Assembly (NCBI GenBank): GCA_018697195.1
Contig: CM031878.1
Location: forward strand, 1,109,109-1,173,108
Source: Certhia americana
Lineage: Eukaryota; Chordata; Aves; Passeriformes; Certhiidae
Reading direction: 5' to 3'
DNA: 64,000 bases
Part shown: piece by piece, positions 23,879 to 34,450 of the stretch
How the letters are laid out: each line of letters begins with the position of its first letter
Position numbering within the stretch: the first letter of the stretch is position 1
Notes under the pieces: generated by a model
What the model was told of the DNA's origin: nothing
What the model saw: only the letters and a program-made list of their open reading frames with translations
Databases searched by the model: none
Position numbers and translations under genes: made by a program

Positions 23879-24605
23879 TCTTCTCACAAGGCTAAAGATG
23901 GGAAGAAGAAAGGATAAAAAGACTACAGTCAGCCTGGGAAAAGCAAAAACCACACAACTCCATTTCATTCTTAAAAAGTGTGCATGGGTTAGACTTGAAA
24001 AAAAATAAAATTAAAATATATATCAAAGGAAAAAAAGTTATTTGTCATCCAGCAAATTTTGCATAGCTAACCAAATTTTCTCAAAGTTACAAATTCAAAG
24101 AAAGGCTTCTTGTTTAGACCAAAGCCTTAAAAGCATAACTCTTGACTATGTCTGTGCTCTGTATTCCCAGTGAGTTTGTCTCTTTTCTAAGCACAAAGGT
24201 GAGGAGGCTGCTCCTCTGAACTGTGTAGTCTGGGGAACAGGATCATATGTGTGGTCTCCAGATCTTGGAGATAATTTGGAAAATAAATGGGATTGAGAAA
24301 GATGCAGACTAATACACACAGGGTCGGCAGAGCTGTTCTCCTAAGATTTTAAATAGAGCGAGGCAGCCAGGGATGAATTTTGATTGCTCCAAGTTTGTTT
24401 GCTGCAAGTTGTGGCTGAGGTGATGCCATGGCTGGTGCTGTGGGAAGGACCAGTCCTGTCAAGGCTTTTGGTGGCCAAACAGACACTTGAGCAGGGGTTT
24501 GCTGCTTGGTGGGGTAAATGAGCCCAGTGAGGATGGATGGGTGGTGCTGGGACAGTGCTGGTGCAACAGGGGTCATCCAAGGAGGGCTGTGCCTCATTTG
24601 GGAAA

Positions 24606-24740
24606 TCATGGAATCATGGAATGGTTTGGCTTGGAAGGGACCTAAAGGAGTATGTCATTCCTGCCATGGGCAGGGCCATTTCACTAGCCCAAGTTGCTCC
24701 AAGCCATGTCCAGTCTGGCCTTGAACATTGCCAGGGATGA
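24606..24740 (-). mobile_element. CR1 LINE fragment, 3' end, inverted
   Basis: Starts 'atcatggaatcatggaatgg' and 'cttggaagggacctaaagg', then 'gccatgggcagggcc', 'gttgctccaagccatgtcc' and 'cttgaacattgccaggga'. Confidence 0.93.
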
Positions 24741-25384
24741 AGTGAATGAATGTGTGGAATCTGTGGGTTTTTAGTGAAAGTGACCAATTTGAGGTAACAT
24801 CTCTGATTTCCCAGCCACGAGCCAGTGAAACAATGACTTCCAAACCGTGCTGTGCATGCAGGATTCTACTCTTCCCAGGCCAAATTTGACTGAGCAGCAG
24901 TCAAATCCAGGTCAACTCTTTTTCACCTTGAGGCTGATGAGGGAGTTTCTGACAGAGTCCATTTCTGGGATTTCTCTAAGCCGTGTTTCCCCACATGGAA
25001 ATGCACCCCTCTCTCAGGAAGAGCCATGACATCTTCTTTCCCTCAGGTGGCAGCCACCCCTCAGGGATACCAGGTATAAGGAGCACCTGGAACACCCCAA
25101 TTCTGGAGGCCGATGAGCAATAACCCAAGGTGGGAAACATCCAGGGATGGTGAGTGATCCCTAAAATCCAGTGTGGGCCACCTTTAATTGTGCTGACCCC
25201 ACAGCAGGACAAGGGCACAGAAGCTCTCTCCTCCAGACTGTGTCCCCACAGGGTTTGGGTTGGAGGCTGGAAATCAAGCTGAGTTCCCTGGCCTGTGGCT
25301 CAGTGGCATGGAAACAGGAATGCCCCAGCAGGTTAAGAACTGGCTCTTCCACCTAAAGGATGAAAAGAAGGGGGAGAAAAAGCA
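24741..25384. other. Unique DNA
   Basis: No repeat or gene recognised. Confidence 0.5.
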
Positions 25385-25690
25385 AGAGAGAGAAAGAGCT
25401 GCTGCCATTGAATAATTGATGAGTTTCAGACCAATCAATGTGACAGCAGAACAGGGCTAATTAAAGGTTTCTGAGGAATCCCTGTAGTAATTTACTTGAA
25501 TGTAAGAAGTTCATATTCTCTCTCCCTCTTTTTCCCCTCCCTGTTCCCAGGAATTCCAGTTTTAGGCTTCGGCGGTCTCTAACCACCGCTCACTTTTCCC
25601 CTCCAGGGGGATGTTTGCTATGGAAATATGCAATTAATATTGCAGCGATCGTAATTGCTAATTATTAAAACAATGCTACCCCCTTTTTCA
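25385..25690. other. Candidate conserved non-coding element, homeodomain/POU-like motif cluster
   Basis: Repeat-free. The 3' part packs 'ctatggaaatatgcaattaa' (25619-25638), 'ttgcagcgatcgtaattgc' and 'taattattaaaacaatg' within about 60 bp. These are POU- and homeodomain-like words with two CpGs, in unique DNA. Earlier lines hold 'gaataattgatgag' and 'gctaattaaaggtttc'. No open frame. Conservation is not visible to me. Confidence 0.35.
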
Positions 25691-25735
25691 TGGCCTACTT
25701 TCTTGCTCAAAATGATTTAAATAACAGGGAAAAGG

Positions 25736-25755
25736 AAAAAAAAAAAAAAAAAAAA
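25736..25755 (+). repeat. Poly-A tract
   Basis: Uninterrupted A run of about 20 bases following 'gggaaaagg'. Confidence 0.93.
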
Positions 25756-26318
25756 GATGCACAGACAAGGTGGCTGGGGCTCAGCTGAGCCAGGATTAAG
25801 CGCTGAGCATGGCTGGGTTTGGCTGTTATTTGGTGAATTCCCACATCTTCCTGAAAACTAAGAGCAAGGTGATGCTGTTGGTGAGTGGCCCTTGCCATAA
25901 CCTTGAGCCATGCCAAAAAGCCACTGTGCGATGCTGGAACAACCTGAACCCATTTAGTGGTGAGGGTATCTGGATGGTCTGCCCCTGTTTCTGAAGCAGC
26001 TGTTGTGGTGCTGTCCTGATGCTGCCATGAAATATTAATAGTCTGATGAGGAATTAACTGTCAGAGGTGTAGGCTGTCAAGGGAAAGGTGAATCAGGCAG
26101 GGGAGATGTGCTCAGCGCCAAGGGACCTGGTCTGGAGAGAGGATGCATATCCCTCCCACACCTGGCCAGGACTTGCCATCCCACCAAAAAAAAATAACGG
26201 GGCTTTTTTGGGTAGCCCAGATGTTGGGGCTGTGGGGGAGTGGAGTAGATCACAGTCAAATCAGGGTGATTCCCACAGGACTTTTACCCCAAGGCCAGAT
26301 TTTGAGGAAATGGCCTGA

Positions 26319-26559
26319 GCTGTGCCAGGGCAGCTTTAGGTTGGCTATTAGGAAAATTTCTTCATGGAAGGGGCTCCCAAGCCCTGGCACAGATGCTCAG
26401 GGAGTAGTGAAGTCCCCATCTGTGGATGGATTTAGAAACCATGTTGATGTGGCTTTTGGGGACATGGGTCAGTGGTGGCCTTGTCTGTGCTGGGGAAATG
26501 TTTGGACTCAATGAATGTAGAGGGTTTTTCTGACCTAAAGGATTCTGTGATTCTCTGAT
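26319..26559 (+). mobile_element. CR1 LINE fragment, 3' end
   Basis: Contains 'gctgtgccagggcagcttta', 'ttaggaaaatttcttcatgg' and 'ttggactcaatgaatgtag'. It ends 'cctaaaggattctgtgattc'. Typical 5'-truncated copy. Confidence 0.94.
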
Positions 26560-28195
26560 GGTCAAGAGTTGAAATGTGGTGGGGCTGAGTTGCTCACCAT
26601 ACTCTGCATCCCAACCCTTTCCTAACTTGTTGCTTGAGCCACATGGCAGGGAAACTGGACTCAGCTGGGGCAGGACAGAGGGAGCTCAAACGTGGCATCA
26701 CAGGAGGCTGCACGGATTTAGACCTGAGTGAGAGGCCACGGTGAGAGCTGCCAGCACCAGGAGCACTTGTGGAGCTCCTTGGAGCTCCTCCTCCTCCTCC
26801 TCACTGTGAAAGCCGCTGCCATTGTGAGGGCAGGGCACTGAAAAAACAGGCTGCACTTCACAACAGTGTGACCACGGTGTGAAGGACACCAGGGTGGTTC
26901 TGTCACCCATGTGAATGTGGAGGGAGGAAGATGAAAATCCTGCTGCTGAGGGTGCTGGCATTGCCTTCAGCCATTCATGCACTGACAGCAAACTGCAGGG
27001 ATCCGGGGGCGGTGGATCTGCTGGGGGTTTCTGGAAGCAATGTATGTGGAAATAAGGATTTAAAAGTCCCTCTGTCTGTTGAGGCTAGCGACAGAGCTGT
27101 TTTCTCCTGCACATAAATGAAAGTAAAAAATTGTCAGGGTTATAATAAAACATGAAAGGCTTATGTATAAGCTAGGAAGCAAGGCTTTGAATGGGTTCCT
27201 GGTGGTCTCAGGTGGTGAAAGGTGTAGCTATAATACAGCAAGCAATTAGAAACAGGTTTGCTATTAACTGGCTTACTTTGCTGACTGCTTTGATGGAGCT
27301 GACCTTTCCCTCCCAGCCCGTCCTGGAGCAGATGACAGGTTGGAGAGTGCCTGGCCCTCACCCCTCCCTGTTAAGTACAGGTTTCAGTCCCACGTTTCAT
27401 ACCTTTTCCTGCCAGAGGGGTAGGCTTTGCTGTGTGTAGAGCTGATGTAGTGATGGTTCAGCCCTGGCTCTAACTGCAGCATGCTGGCAGTCCAAACCTG
27501 TCATGAGGAAGGCAGAAGGAATGGGATGAGCTCCCTGTTGCTCCTTCAAGAGCAAAGAAAAAGAACCCCTGGTGGGTCTAGGATGTTTGAAGAACTTTTT
27601 ATGCTCTCTCTCTTGTTACAGTGGGGTGCACCACCGCTAAAAATCCCAATGCGCTTTTTAGCACTGTCAAAGGTTCATTAGTGATGTTACTGGCTGATGT
27701 GCCTGGAATTAATTCTATTTATCCTAGGAGTGAATGGGGAGCTCTGCTAAGAGACAAAAATTTTCCTGATTTGCTGAGTTTTTATTTTTAAAGGACTTGA
27801 ACTAAGTAATCTTTTCCTGCAGCTCACAAAGCTGCCTGGAAGTTACCTGATCTAGTTTCAAATCCACCACTGATCCTGCTGGGATTTGATCCAGTAATTT
27901 GAAGGAAAGCTTTCTGCTGCTGTTCTTTGGTATGCTCTGCTTTCCACCACCAGGCATCTTGTTGGGTGACCCATGATGAAGAGGCAGAATGGGCAGGGAG
28001 TGGTTGGCTTCTGCCAAGGGAGAAATGGAATTGCTGCCAGTTCCAGTGGGTAAGGAACAATTGGTTTTGGGCTTGGCATGGCAGAGGTGGAAGAGCTGCT
28101 GCTGTTACACTTCCAGCCAGGTGTGTCCTGTCTCCAATTTGATGTCCACCATGCCTGAAGCTGCACTGTTCTGTCCACAATAAATGCCTGGTTCT
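26560..28195. other. Unique DNA
   Basis: No transposon recognised. Two short patches (27210-27320 and 27640-27780) have CNE-like AT-rich texture. A purine/pyrimidine-biased (TCC)n patch lies at 26785-26802. No gene supported. Confidence 0.45.
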
Positions 28196-28281
28196 GGGGA
28201 AGCTGTCCCTGTCTGTATCAGTGGGTGGAATGAGATAAGTTTTAAGGTCCCTTTCAACTCATACCATTCTAGGATTCTGTG
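28196..28281 (+). mobile_element. CR1 LINE fragment, short 3' end
   Basis: Only the last ~85 bp: 'cagtgggtggaatgagataa', 'ttttaaggtccctttcaact' and 'ataccattctaggattctgt'. Confidence 0.88.
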
Positions 28282-29004
28282 AAATGGAAAACAGAGGTAC
28301 AGAAGAAACTGAGAGGAGTCACTCGAGGCTGCTGAAAAGCCAGGCAGGGAGCAGAGTTTGCTACAGACCTTTTCTTAACCTTGTCCTGGTCAGAACTTTA
28401 ACCAACATGTCTTCCAAATCTGTTTCCCTCACTTGGTACATTATTAACTTCCATCACACCAATAACATCTCTGTTGGAGTTTTGGGGAAGATCCATTGTC
28501 AATTATTTAAGAAAACTGCCACTGCTGGTTCTTGCAGACCTGAGCATCCCCTCTGAAATGCTGCCAAGACCCACAGCAGGTCCCCAGTGCCTTCCCAAGC
28601 TGAATGATTACATCTTCACCCAGAGCTGGTAGATGAGCAATTCAGATCTGCCCATAAATTCTGAAGCTGTTGGAGCCCATCACTGGGTTTTGAGAGGAAA
28701 TCAAAACACCCTCCTGTCCAGCAAGTGTGGGCCACCAGGCTGATGGACCCATGCATGCTCCTGGACCCATACTCTGCCCCTGGATAGCAGCAGATGGTCG
28801 AACATACTTGACTATTTAGCCAGCAGAATTATGGCAACAAGTTTGAGGATGTTTGCAATCAAATTCACACTGTTCGGCCTCTTGGGTGAGGCTGCTTGCT
28901 CATCACAAGGTGAGGAGAGGCAAAACAAAAGCAAAACCAGAGATGGGATGACCAGGTGGATTCTCCCCACCTGTAATGGTGTGCATGGGGAGGAGAGATG
29001 GCCC
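28282..29004. other. Unique DNA
   Basis: No repeat or gene recognised. Confidence 0.45.
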
Positions 29005-29312
29005 TGGCGTGGCCGAAGAGTGCTCACCCTGGGATGGAGGGAGCGGGCCCGGAGGAGAGGAACTGGTTAAAGCCACGGCCGGGGTGCAGCAGCAGGATGC
29101 AGCGTGCGGGTGGAGAAGGATTGGTGGGCTGTAATGATGCGAGCGGGCTGTATGGAAATGCCCACCAGCCCTCGGCACAGACGGGGGGACGCGGCACCGA
29201 GAGGCAGAGGGAGCGTTATTGATGCGCTCGCCTCGGGGAGGGAAGCGGATAATGGATGTGGGATGTTGGCCGTGCTTTGTCATCAAACGAGGGCCCTGAA
29301 AGATGGTGCGCT
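29005..29312. other. CpG-dense block, candidate regulatory element or small CpG island
   Basis: I count about 23 CpGs in roughly 300 bp, while the flanking kilobases have almost none. The block includes 'gacgcggcaccgagagg' and 'gcgttattgatgcgctcgcc'. It is followed by an AT-richer tail ('ctggaatattatcagtcatt', 29311-29330) with CNE-like texture. Frames through it change on both strands and none is convincingly coding. Confidence 0.4.
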
Positions 29313-29629
29313 GGAATATTATCAGTCATTCCTTGATCAAGATGTAATGCTCTCGGGGTCCCTTTCTTTCTCTTGTTCTCCCCCCACTGCCGCAGTGGAG
29401 AATGCTTTTATTTCTCCCTCTTTGACCTTTTTGCTCCCGTGTTTGGGATGCTTGGATCCATTCTGCTTTTAACCAAGAGAGCACCATCCTCCCCTCTTCT
29501 CTTCCTCCCTTCCCCCTGGCATGAAGATACTGGTGTGAACTTGAGGGAATCATGTTTCCTGGGCTGTGTGGCTTCATCTTGAAAAAACCTCTTGCTTTTC
29601 AAAGCCCCCCTTCCTGCCATATTGTTAAT
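29313..29629. other. Pyrimidine-biased unique DNA
   Basis: Runs of C/T-rich sequence on the plus strand around 29361-29390 and 29487-29516. No repeat family or gene recognised. Confidence 0.4.
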
Positions 29630-30060
29630 AGATTTGTGTATGCATACAAATAATTAAGTTTTATTTCTACAGGACTATAGGTAAAAATAGTGCTTCCTAA
29701 ACAAATAAAAAGGTCAGTCCCTGCTTTGAGATTGCCATAACACAGCAAGGGATGGCAAATAAGGGGTTTTATTACATCTCACCTGTATTTAGGCAAATCA
29801 AACAATTGCATTTTTTACAACCCTGCATAATGCATTTGGTTGCCTGATGCAAGCAAATGAGACCTCTCACCCAGGGAGTTTAAGCAGCATATTAGCTTTA
29901 TCACTTGATGACCCATAAAATGGCTGTGCACCCCTTAGTGATTACCTGACTTACTCAGCACAGCTTGGCAGGGAGGATATTTAAACATTTTTAGCATTAT
30001 CTGTTTCACAATGTCATAGTTACAGTCACCAGCCTTTCAAAGGAGGTGGCTTTCCTTTAC
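29630..30060. other. Candidate conserved non-coding element
   Basis: Repeat-free AT-rich sequence with 'gtatgcatacaaataatta', 'caaacaattgcattttttac' and 'ccctgcataatgcatttgg'. Texture-based call only. Confidence 0.25.
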
Positions 30061-32558
30061 ATATTTATATGGGGTACTAGACCAAGCAAAAGGGGGTTGG
30101 GAAGAGAAAAATAAGGTTTCTCCATATCTTGCAGGTGAAACTAGAATTTGGGGCATCTCCTCCTCCCCTCATGTCTCCTCTGATGGCTTTTCATTGTGTG
30201 AATAACTTTGTAGTTGTGAACCTCATGGAGTTGATGGGCAGGATAAATGGAGAAATATTTCCTCTCCCACGAAATGGCAGGTGATTTGGTGTGTGCTGCA
30301 GGGTGGTGATAAGATGCACAAGAGAAGAGAGTTGGGAATAAATCCTGCACATCATCTCTCTGCAGACTGCACATGGCAGGAGAGCCCTGGTTCCTGGGCT
30401 GGTTTTCTGGGCTGCGGAGCTCTCTGCCCACCTTTGCACACTGCAGATTGGTTTTGTTGTGTTTGTCATCACCTCTTCACTAATTACCTCTCAGCACAAG
30501 GTGCCACAACACCATGTTCATGTCCTTTGGTATCTTGACTAGGGCTCATCTGAGAATTGCCAGGTATGGGGCAGCTTCAGGTAAAGGCTGTTGGCAACAG
30601 GAGCAGTTGCCGAGCAAACCCCCACCAGCATCCCACATGAGTCACCTCACAAAACAGGAGAAGTGCTGCTTTTCAACAGCTGACAAAGATTTTGTAGTCA
30701 GAGAAACCCTCTGGGCTGGCATTAGAAGGAGCATTTCAAAGCACTTATGGTCAGATTTGTCCCCCACTCCACCTGGGGTTGTTTCTCCTTCCTTGTGAAT
30801 AACTCCCAAATAAAGGGGGTAAGTGATGACAGCACCACTGATTGCCTGTAACTCCCCTACACTACAGCTGGAAATGTAGAAAAAAGTGATGCAAAATGTG
30901 CTCCAGAGCAGTTTTTGAGAGAGCAATAACCTTGGAGGAATGAGATCCCAAGACTGGGCCTCACTTGGGACAAGAACTTTTAATGACAATGCTTTTGAGC
31001 ATCTCAGTTTTGGGGAGCTGCTTTGTATGTAAAGCAACTTAGAGAAAAAGATTTTTTTGGTTTTTTTTCATTTTGTTGAAAATGACAAGGTTTTATAATT
31101 CACTTTTTGCTGATTTTAGATAAGAAATAAAAATTGGACATAAGTAAATATTTTTATACCTTTTAAGAAAAGCTCAGCTGATTATTTAATTAATCCTAAA
31201 TTTAAATTTAAATCTGCTGAAGACCTGAAAAGAAGTATGACTTGAGATGAAATAAAATTTCTTGAAATGAGACATTTCAGTATTTTAAAAAGTTTTTCTA
31301 TTCCATTATTTAAATTTTTTTTTTTGCTATCAGTATTACAAACAGTTTGTGCTTACTAAAAGTGCACTGCTCCTGGGAAATATCTTCTAAGGATAAACTT
31401 ATGGACCACTCTGCTTTTTAGGCAGGAACCTAGGGAGTTATTTGGTCTTGCTTTGGGTTTCTTAAGGATAACTTCCCACTGATTTTGTGTCCCAGTTCCC
31501 CCCCAATTAGACTCAGTCACCACTCTTGTATGAACCACAACTGGGCTGCAAGCTTAGGTCATGACTTCAATCTGCCAGCACCTTAGAGGTGTTCTGGGTA
31601 GTCCTGAGGCATCTGGATACCTGTGTTTGTGAATTTCATTCCCATCTGCTTTGAAATTTGGCTTTGTACAGCCTCTCTTGCTTGGAGGATGCACTGGGAC
31701 TGATTGAGCTCCATCCAGCTGACCTGCACCCTCAGGGAGTGAGTGAGATGTCTGAGCAGCAAGGCTACTCACAGCTCCTACAGCACATTGCCAATGGGCC
31801 AAAATGTCACCAAGCATCACCAAATTTGTAGGTGAGCCCAAGATCATACCATACTTTGGGCTGCAAAGGTGGTTAATAGCTTAAACTCTGCTGTTGGCCT
31901 CACTCACAGTGTCTCCACTTGCCACTAGCCTGAGTCATCTTCCAACCTTTGTGGAAAATTTTGAAGCAATGAAGTAAGATATCTTGTCTTAAATGATTCT
32001 GGAACTGCACAGACCTCCCTATTCCTACTGATCCTGTTTCATCAATCACATTGAGACTTCACTGGTTGCTGTGGGAATTCAGTAAGCAGATATCAAAAAG
32101 GGTTTGCATGGCACAGTGGTAGATCATCTGCTCTGAAATGTGCACACTGACCACATCAGTAGTAGGATTTACCCTCAAGAGATAGACCCCAGGCCTTAGT
32201 TATGGACCACTGTCCTATTTGTTACCTTGTCACTGGTTCCTGCACTGGTTTGACCTCTCATGGCTGTGTAGGGAGCAGAGCTTAGTAACCAGTGCAGGAG
32301 AGCACTTTGAGTTTCTGTCACCATCTCGGTGCAGTCACCTTGGGCAAGCCACCTGCTCCTGGATCACCAACACTACATTGGCTCTTCAAACTTGTTGACC
32401 CAGAAGGGGAGATTGTGGGATTTTAGGAGGATTTTGACTCTTTGCTTGTGTCACGTTAGTCAGGGTGTGCTTCCTTTTCTGTCTTTTTTCCAGCAGACTG
32501 GAGAGAGAGGAGGTGGGAAGGCTGCAGGGTTTCACATAGGAGCAATGACAGAAGGTGT
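30061..32558. other. Unique DNA
   Basis: No transposon recognised. Bases 31060-31330 are markedly AT-rich with a T run at 31317-31325. A tRNA-like D-arm word at 32107-32125 is discussed among the rejected items. Confidence 0.45.
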
Positions 32559-32588
32559 CACTTGGTGACACTTGGTGACACTTGGTGG
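32559..32588 (+). repeat. 10-bp tandem repeat, three units
   Basis: CACTTGGTGA repeated three times, the third with one mismatch at its last base. Each unit carries a CANNTG E-box core (CACTTG), and adjacent units create TGACA words. Confidence 0.95.
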
Positions 32589-32814
32589 TATCCGTAGTGG
32601 GATTTTTCTGTCCACTGGAGCAACGTGTCTGGGGCCAGCTGTGGGAAAGGGATCTGCACTAAAAGGGTTGTTGGCAAGTACATGGTGGGGAGCCCCATTT
32701 TACTGGGAGGTCAGATGGAGGGGAGATGTCAGCTGCTACTTCCATTTCTAGAGAATGGCTTCTCAAAATCCCCTCTGATGCACAGGGAAGTTGTCTTTTT
32801 TCTAACCTTGTTTG

Positions 32815-32862
32815 GTGGACAGCTGGACCAGATGATCATTGTAAGTTCCTTCCAAATGTTCA
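32815..32862 (+). mobile_element. Possible CR1 3' end relic
   Basis: 'ggacagctggaccagatgat' and 'cattgtaagttccttccaaa' resemble the CR1 segment just before the terminal repeats. It is too short and diverged to be certain. Confidence 0.4.
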
Positions 32863-32883
32863 TGAGCTACGGTGGCAGAGGCA

Positions 32884-33018
32884 TCACTGCTGGAGATGAT
32901 CAAGGAAGAACTGGACAGGGCACTTATTGCCAAAGTCTGGTTGACAAGGTGGTGATCTGTCAGAGACTGAACTCCAGTGATATTGAAGATCTTGTCCAGC
33001 CTAAATGATTCTGTGATC
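32884..33018 (+). mobile_element. CR1 LINE fragment, 3' end, diverged
   Basis: 'ctggagatgatcaaggaaga' and 'actggacagggcac', then 'ttgacaaggtggtgatctgt'. It ends 'ccagcctaaatgattctgtg', a clear CR1 terminus. Confidence 0.82.
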
Positions 33019-33165
33019 CTACTACTTTTAGATTTGACCCTATCTCTCATTTAATATCTGCTAAATTAATGTTAAGCCGACCCATCCAGCCATCCTAAAT
33101 TTGGCTACTGTGGAAAACTTTCAAAGGGATGAAGATTGCTATCTGTGAGTCACCAACTGGAAAAT

Positions 33166-33340
33166 AATCATAGATTGTATTGAGCTGAAATGGGCCCATC
33201 AGGCTCGTTGAGTACAACTCCTGCCCCTGCACAGACACCCCAACAATCCCACCCTGTGCCTTAGAGTGTTGCCCAAATGCTCCTGGAGCTCTGGCAGCCT
33301 TGGGGCTGTGACCATTACCTACAGAGGGAGATGGTGTTGA
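33166..33340 (-). mobile_element. CR1 LINE fragment, 3' end, inverted (CR1-Y-like)
   Basis: Starts 'aatcatagattgtattgagc' and contains 'caactcctgcccctgcacag', 'acaccccaacaatcccaccc' and 'aatgctcctggagctctgg'. This is the reverse complement of the same CR1 type seen at 9150-9390 and 62641-62822. Confidence 0.92.
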
Positions 33341-33929
33341 CCCATTTCTAATTTGTTTACAATAATCCACATTCTCTTCTTCTCTGCATCAAAGGCTGAA
33401 GCTTCTGTGCCTTTTTCCATTTATTGCTGCTCCACCAAAAATGACTATCACCTTAGAAATTACTTACATCATTTTTCCAGGTTGCTTTTGGATGTCAAAC
33501 CAAGCAATGATCCAGGAATCTGAGATAAATGTGTCAATTTAAGCAATTCTTTTTTTTTTTTTTTTTTTTGGTTAGTCTTTGTATTACAACTTCACACAAA
33601 TGCTTCCTAAATCAGGACTCTGCTTTGGACTTGACAATTCTTTGATGATTTCTGAGACTTGGAGCAAATATTGCAGCTGGCTGCTGGGGGGGCTTTGCCG
33701 TGGGGGCTGGTTTGTGGAAACAAATTCCTGACTTTTGTGGTCTATAAATCCTGAGCCTAACACCATGAGACTTTCATCAGTGAATTCACTCCCAGCATAT
33801 TGGCATTTTAAGTTTTTGACAGTCCCATTTAAACATCTATATTGATTGCAGGTTTGGGTATATACAAAGGAGCCTTCTTCAGGGGGAATTTGAATTCCAT
33901 TGGAGTAGAAGGGAAGCCCCAGATCACGT
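33341..33929. other. Unique DNA with a poly-T run
   Basis: A T run of about 20 lies at 33550-33569. Otherwise no repeat or gene recognised. Confidence 0.45.
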
Positions 33930-34450
33930 CAAAGCACTTTGATACTTAATTGGCAATCCTGGGATAGTGTAACTTCAATTAAAGTGAAGTCATCCCACAT
34001 ACTTGTCTACTGACCTGAGTTCCTGCACGAACATGGCGATGTTTGATAATGAGCATGGCGAGCACACAGTGTAACAGCCCAACCTAACGGGTGTCCCTAA
34101 GGCAAGAGGTATCAAGTCTCCTCAAGGCACCCTTTTCTTTTGTTTCTCTTTTTGTTATTATTATTATTTTTTTCCCCCTGTAGTGGCTTTACCCACCTGT
34201 AATTGCAATAGAAGGAGGGAGCCAGGAGATATTTCTTTGCAGACGAGACAGTGGTTGTGTTATTATGGTGTATTATGTTACTTTCCATTAGACCAAAAAC
34301 TTTTCATCTCTAACCCTAGGAGGTGACCTACAGTAAATACAGTGTCGTATTTAGCTTTTGTAAATAGCTTAGCTCTCATGAATGTTTTATAGTGGGGTAA
34401 ATATCACATTCTCTCCACTTATTTACATCCGCACAGCATCACAGAAGACT
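33930..34450. other. Candidate conserved non-coding element
   Basis: Repeat-free. It contains isolated CpGs ('ctgcacgaacatggcgatg' at 34023-34041, 'gcatggcgagcac'). AT-rich motif-dense sequence follows, such as 'cacctgtaattgcaatag' and 'gtgttattatggtgtattat'. No maintained frame. Confidence 0.3.

Noticed and set aside
32107..32180. tRNA-like word: 'gcatggcacagtggtaga' resembles a tRNA-Gly acceptor/D-arm and a pol III A box
   Set aside because: No convincing B box, anticodon arm or closing acceptor stem follows. The similarity is limited to about 18 bases.
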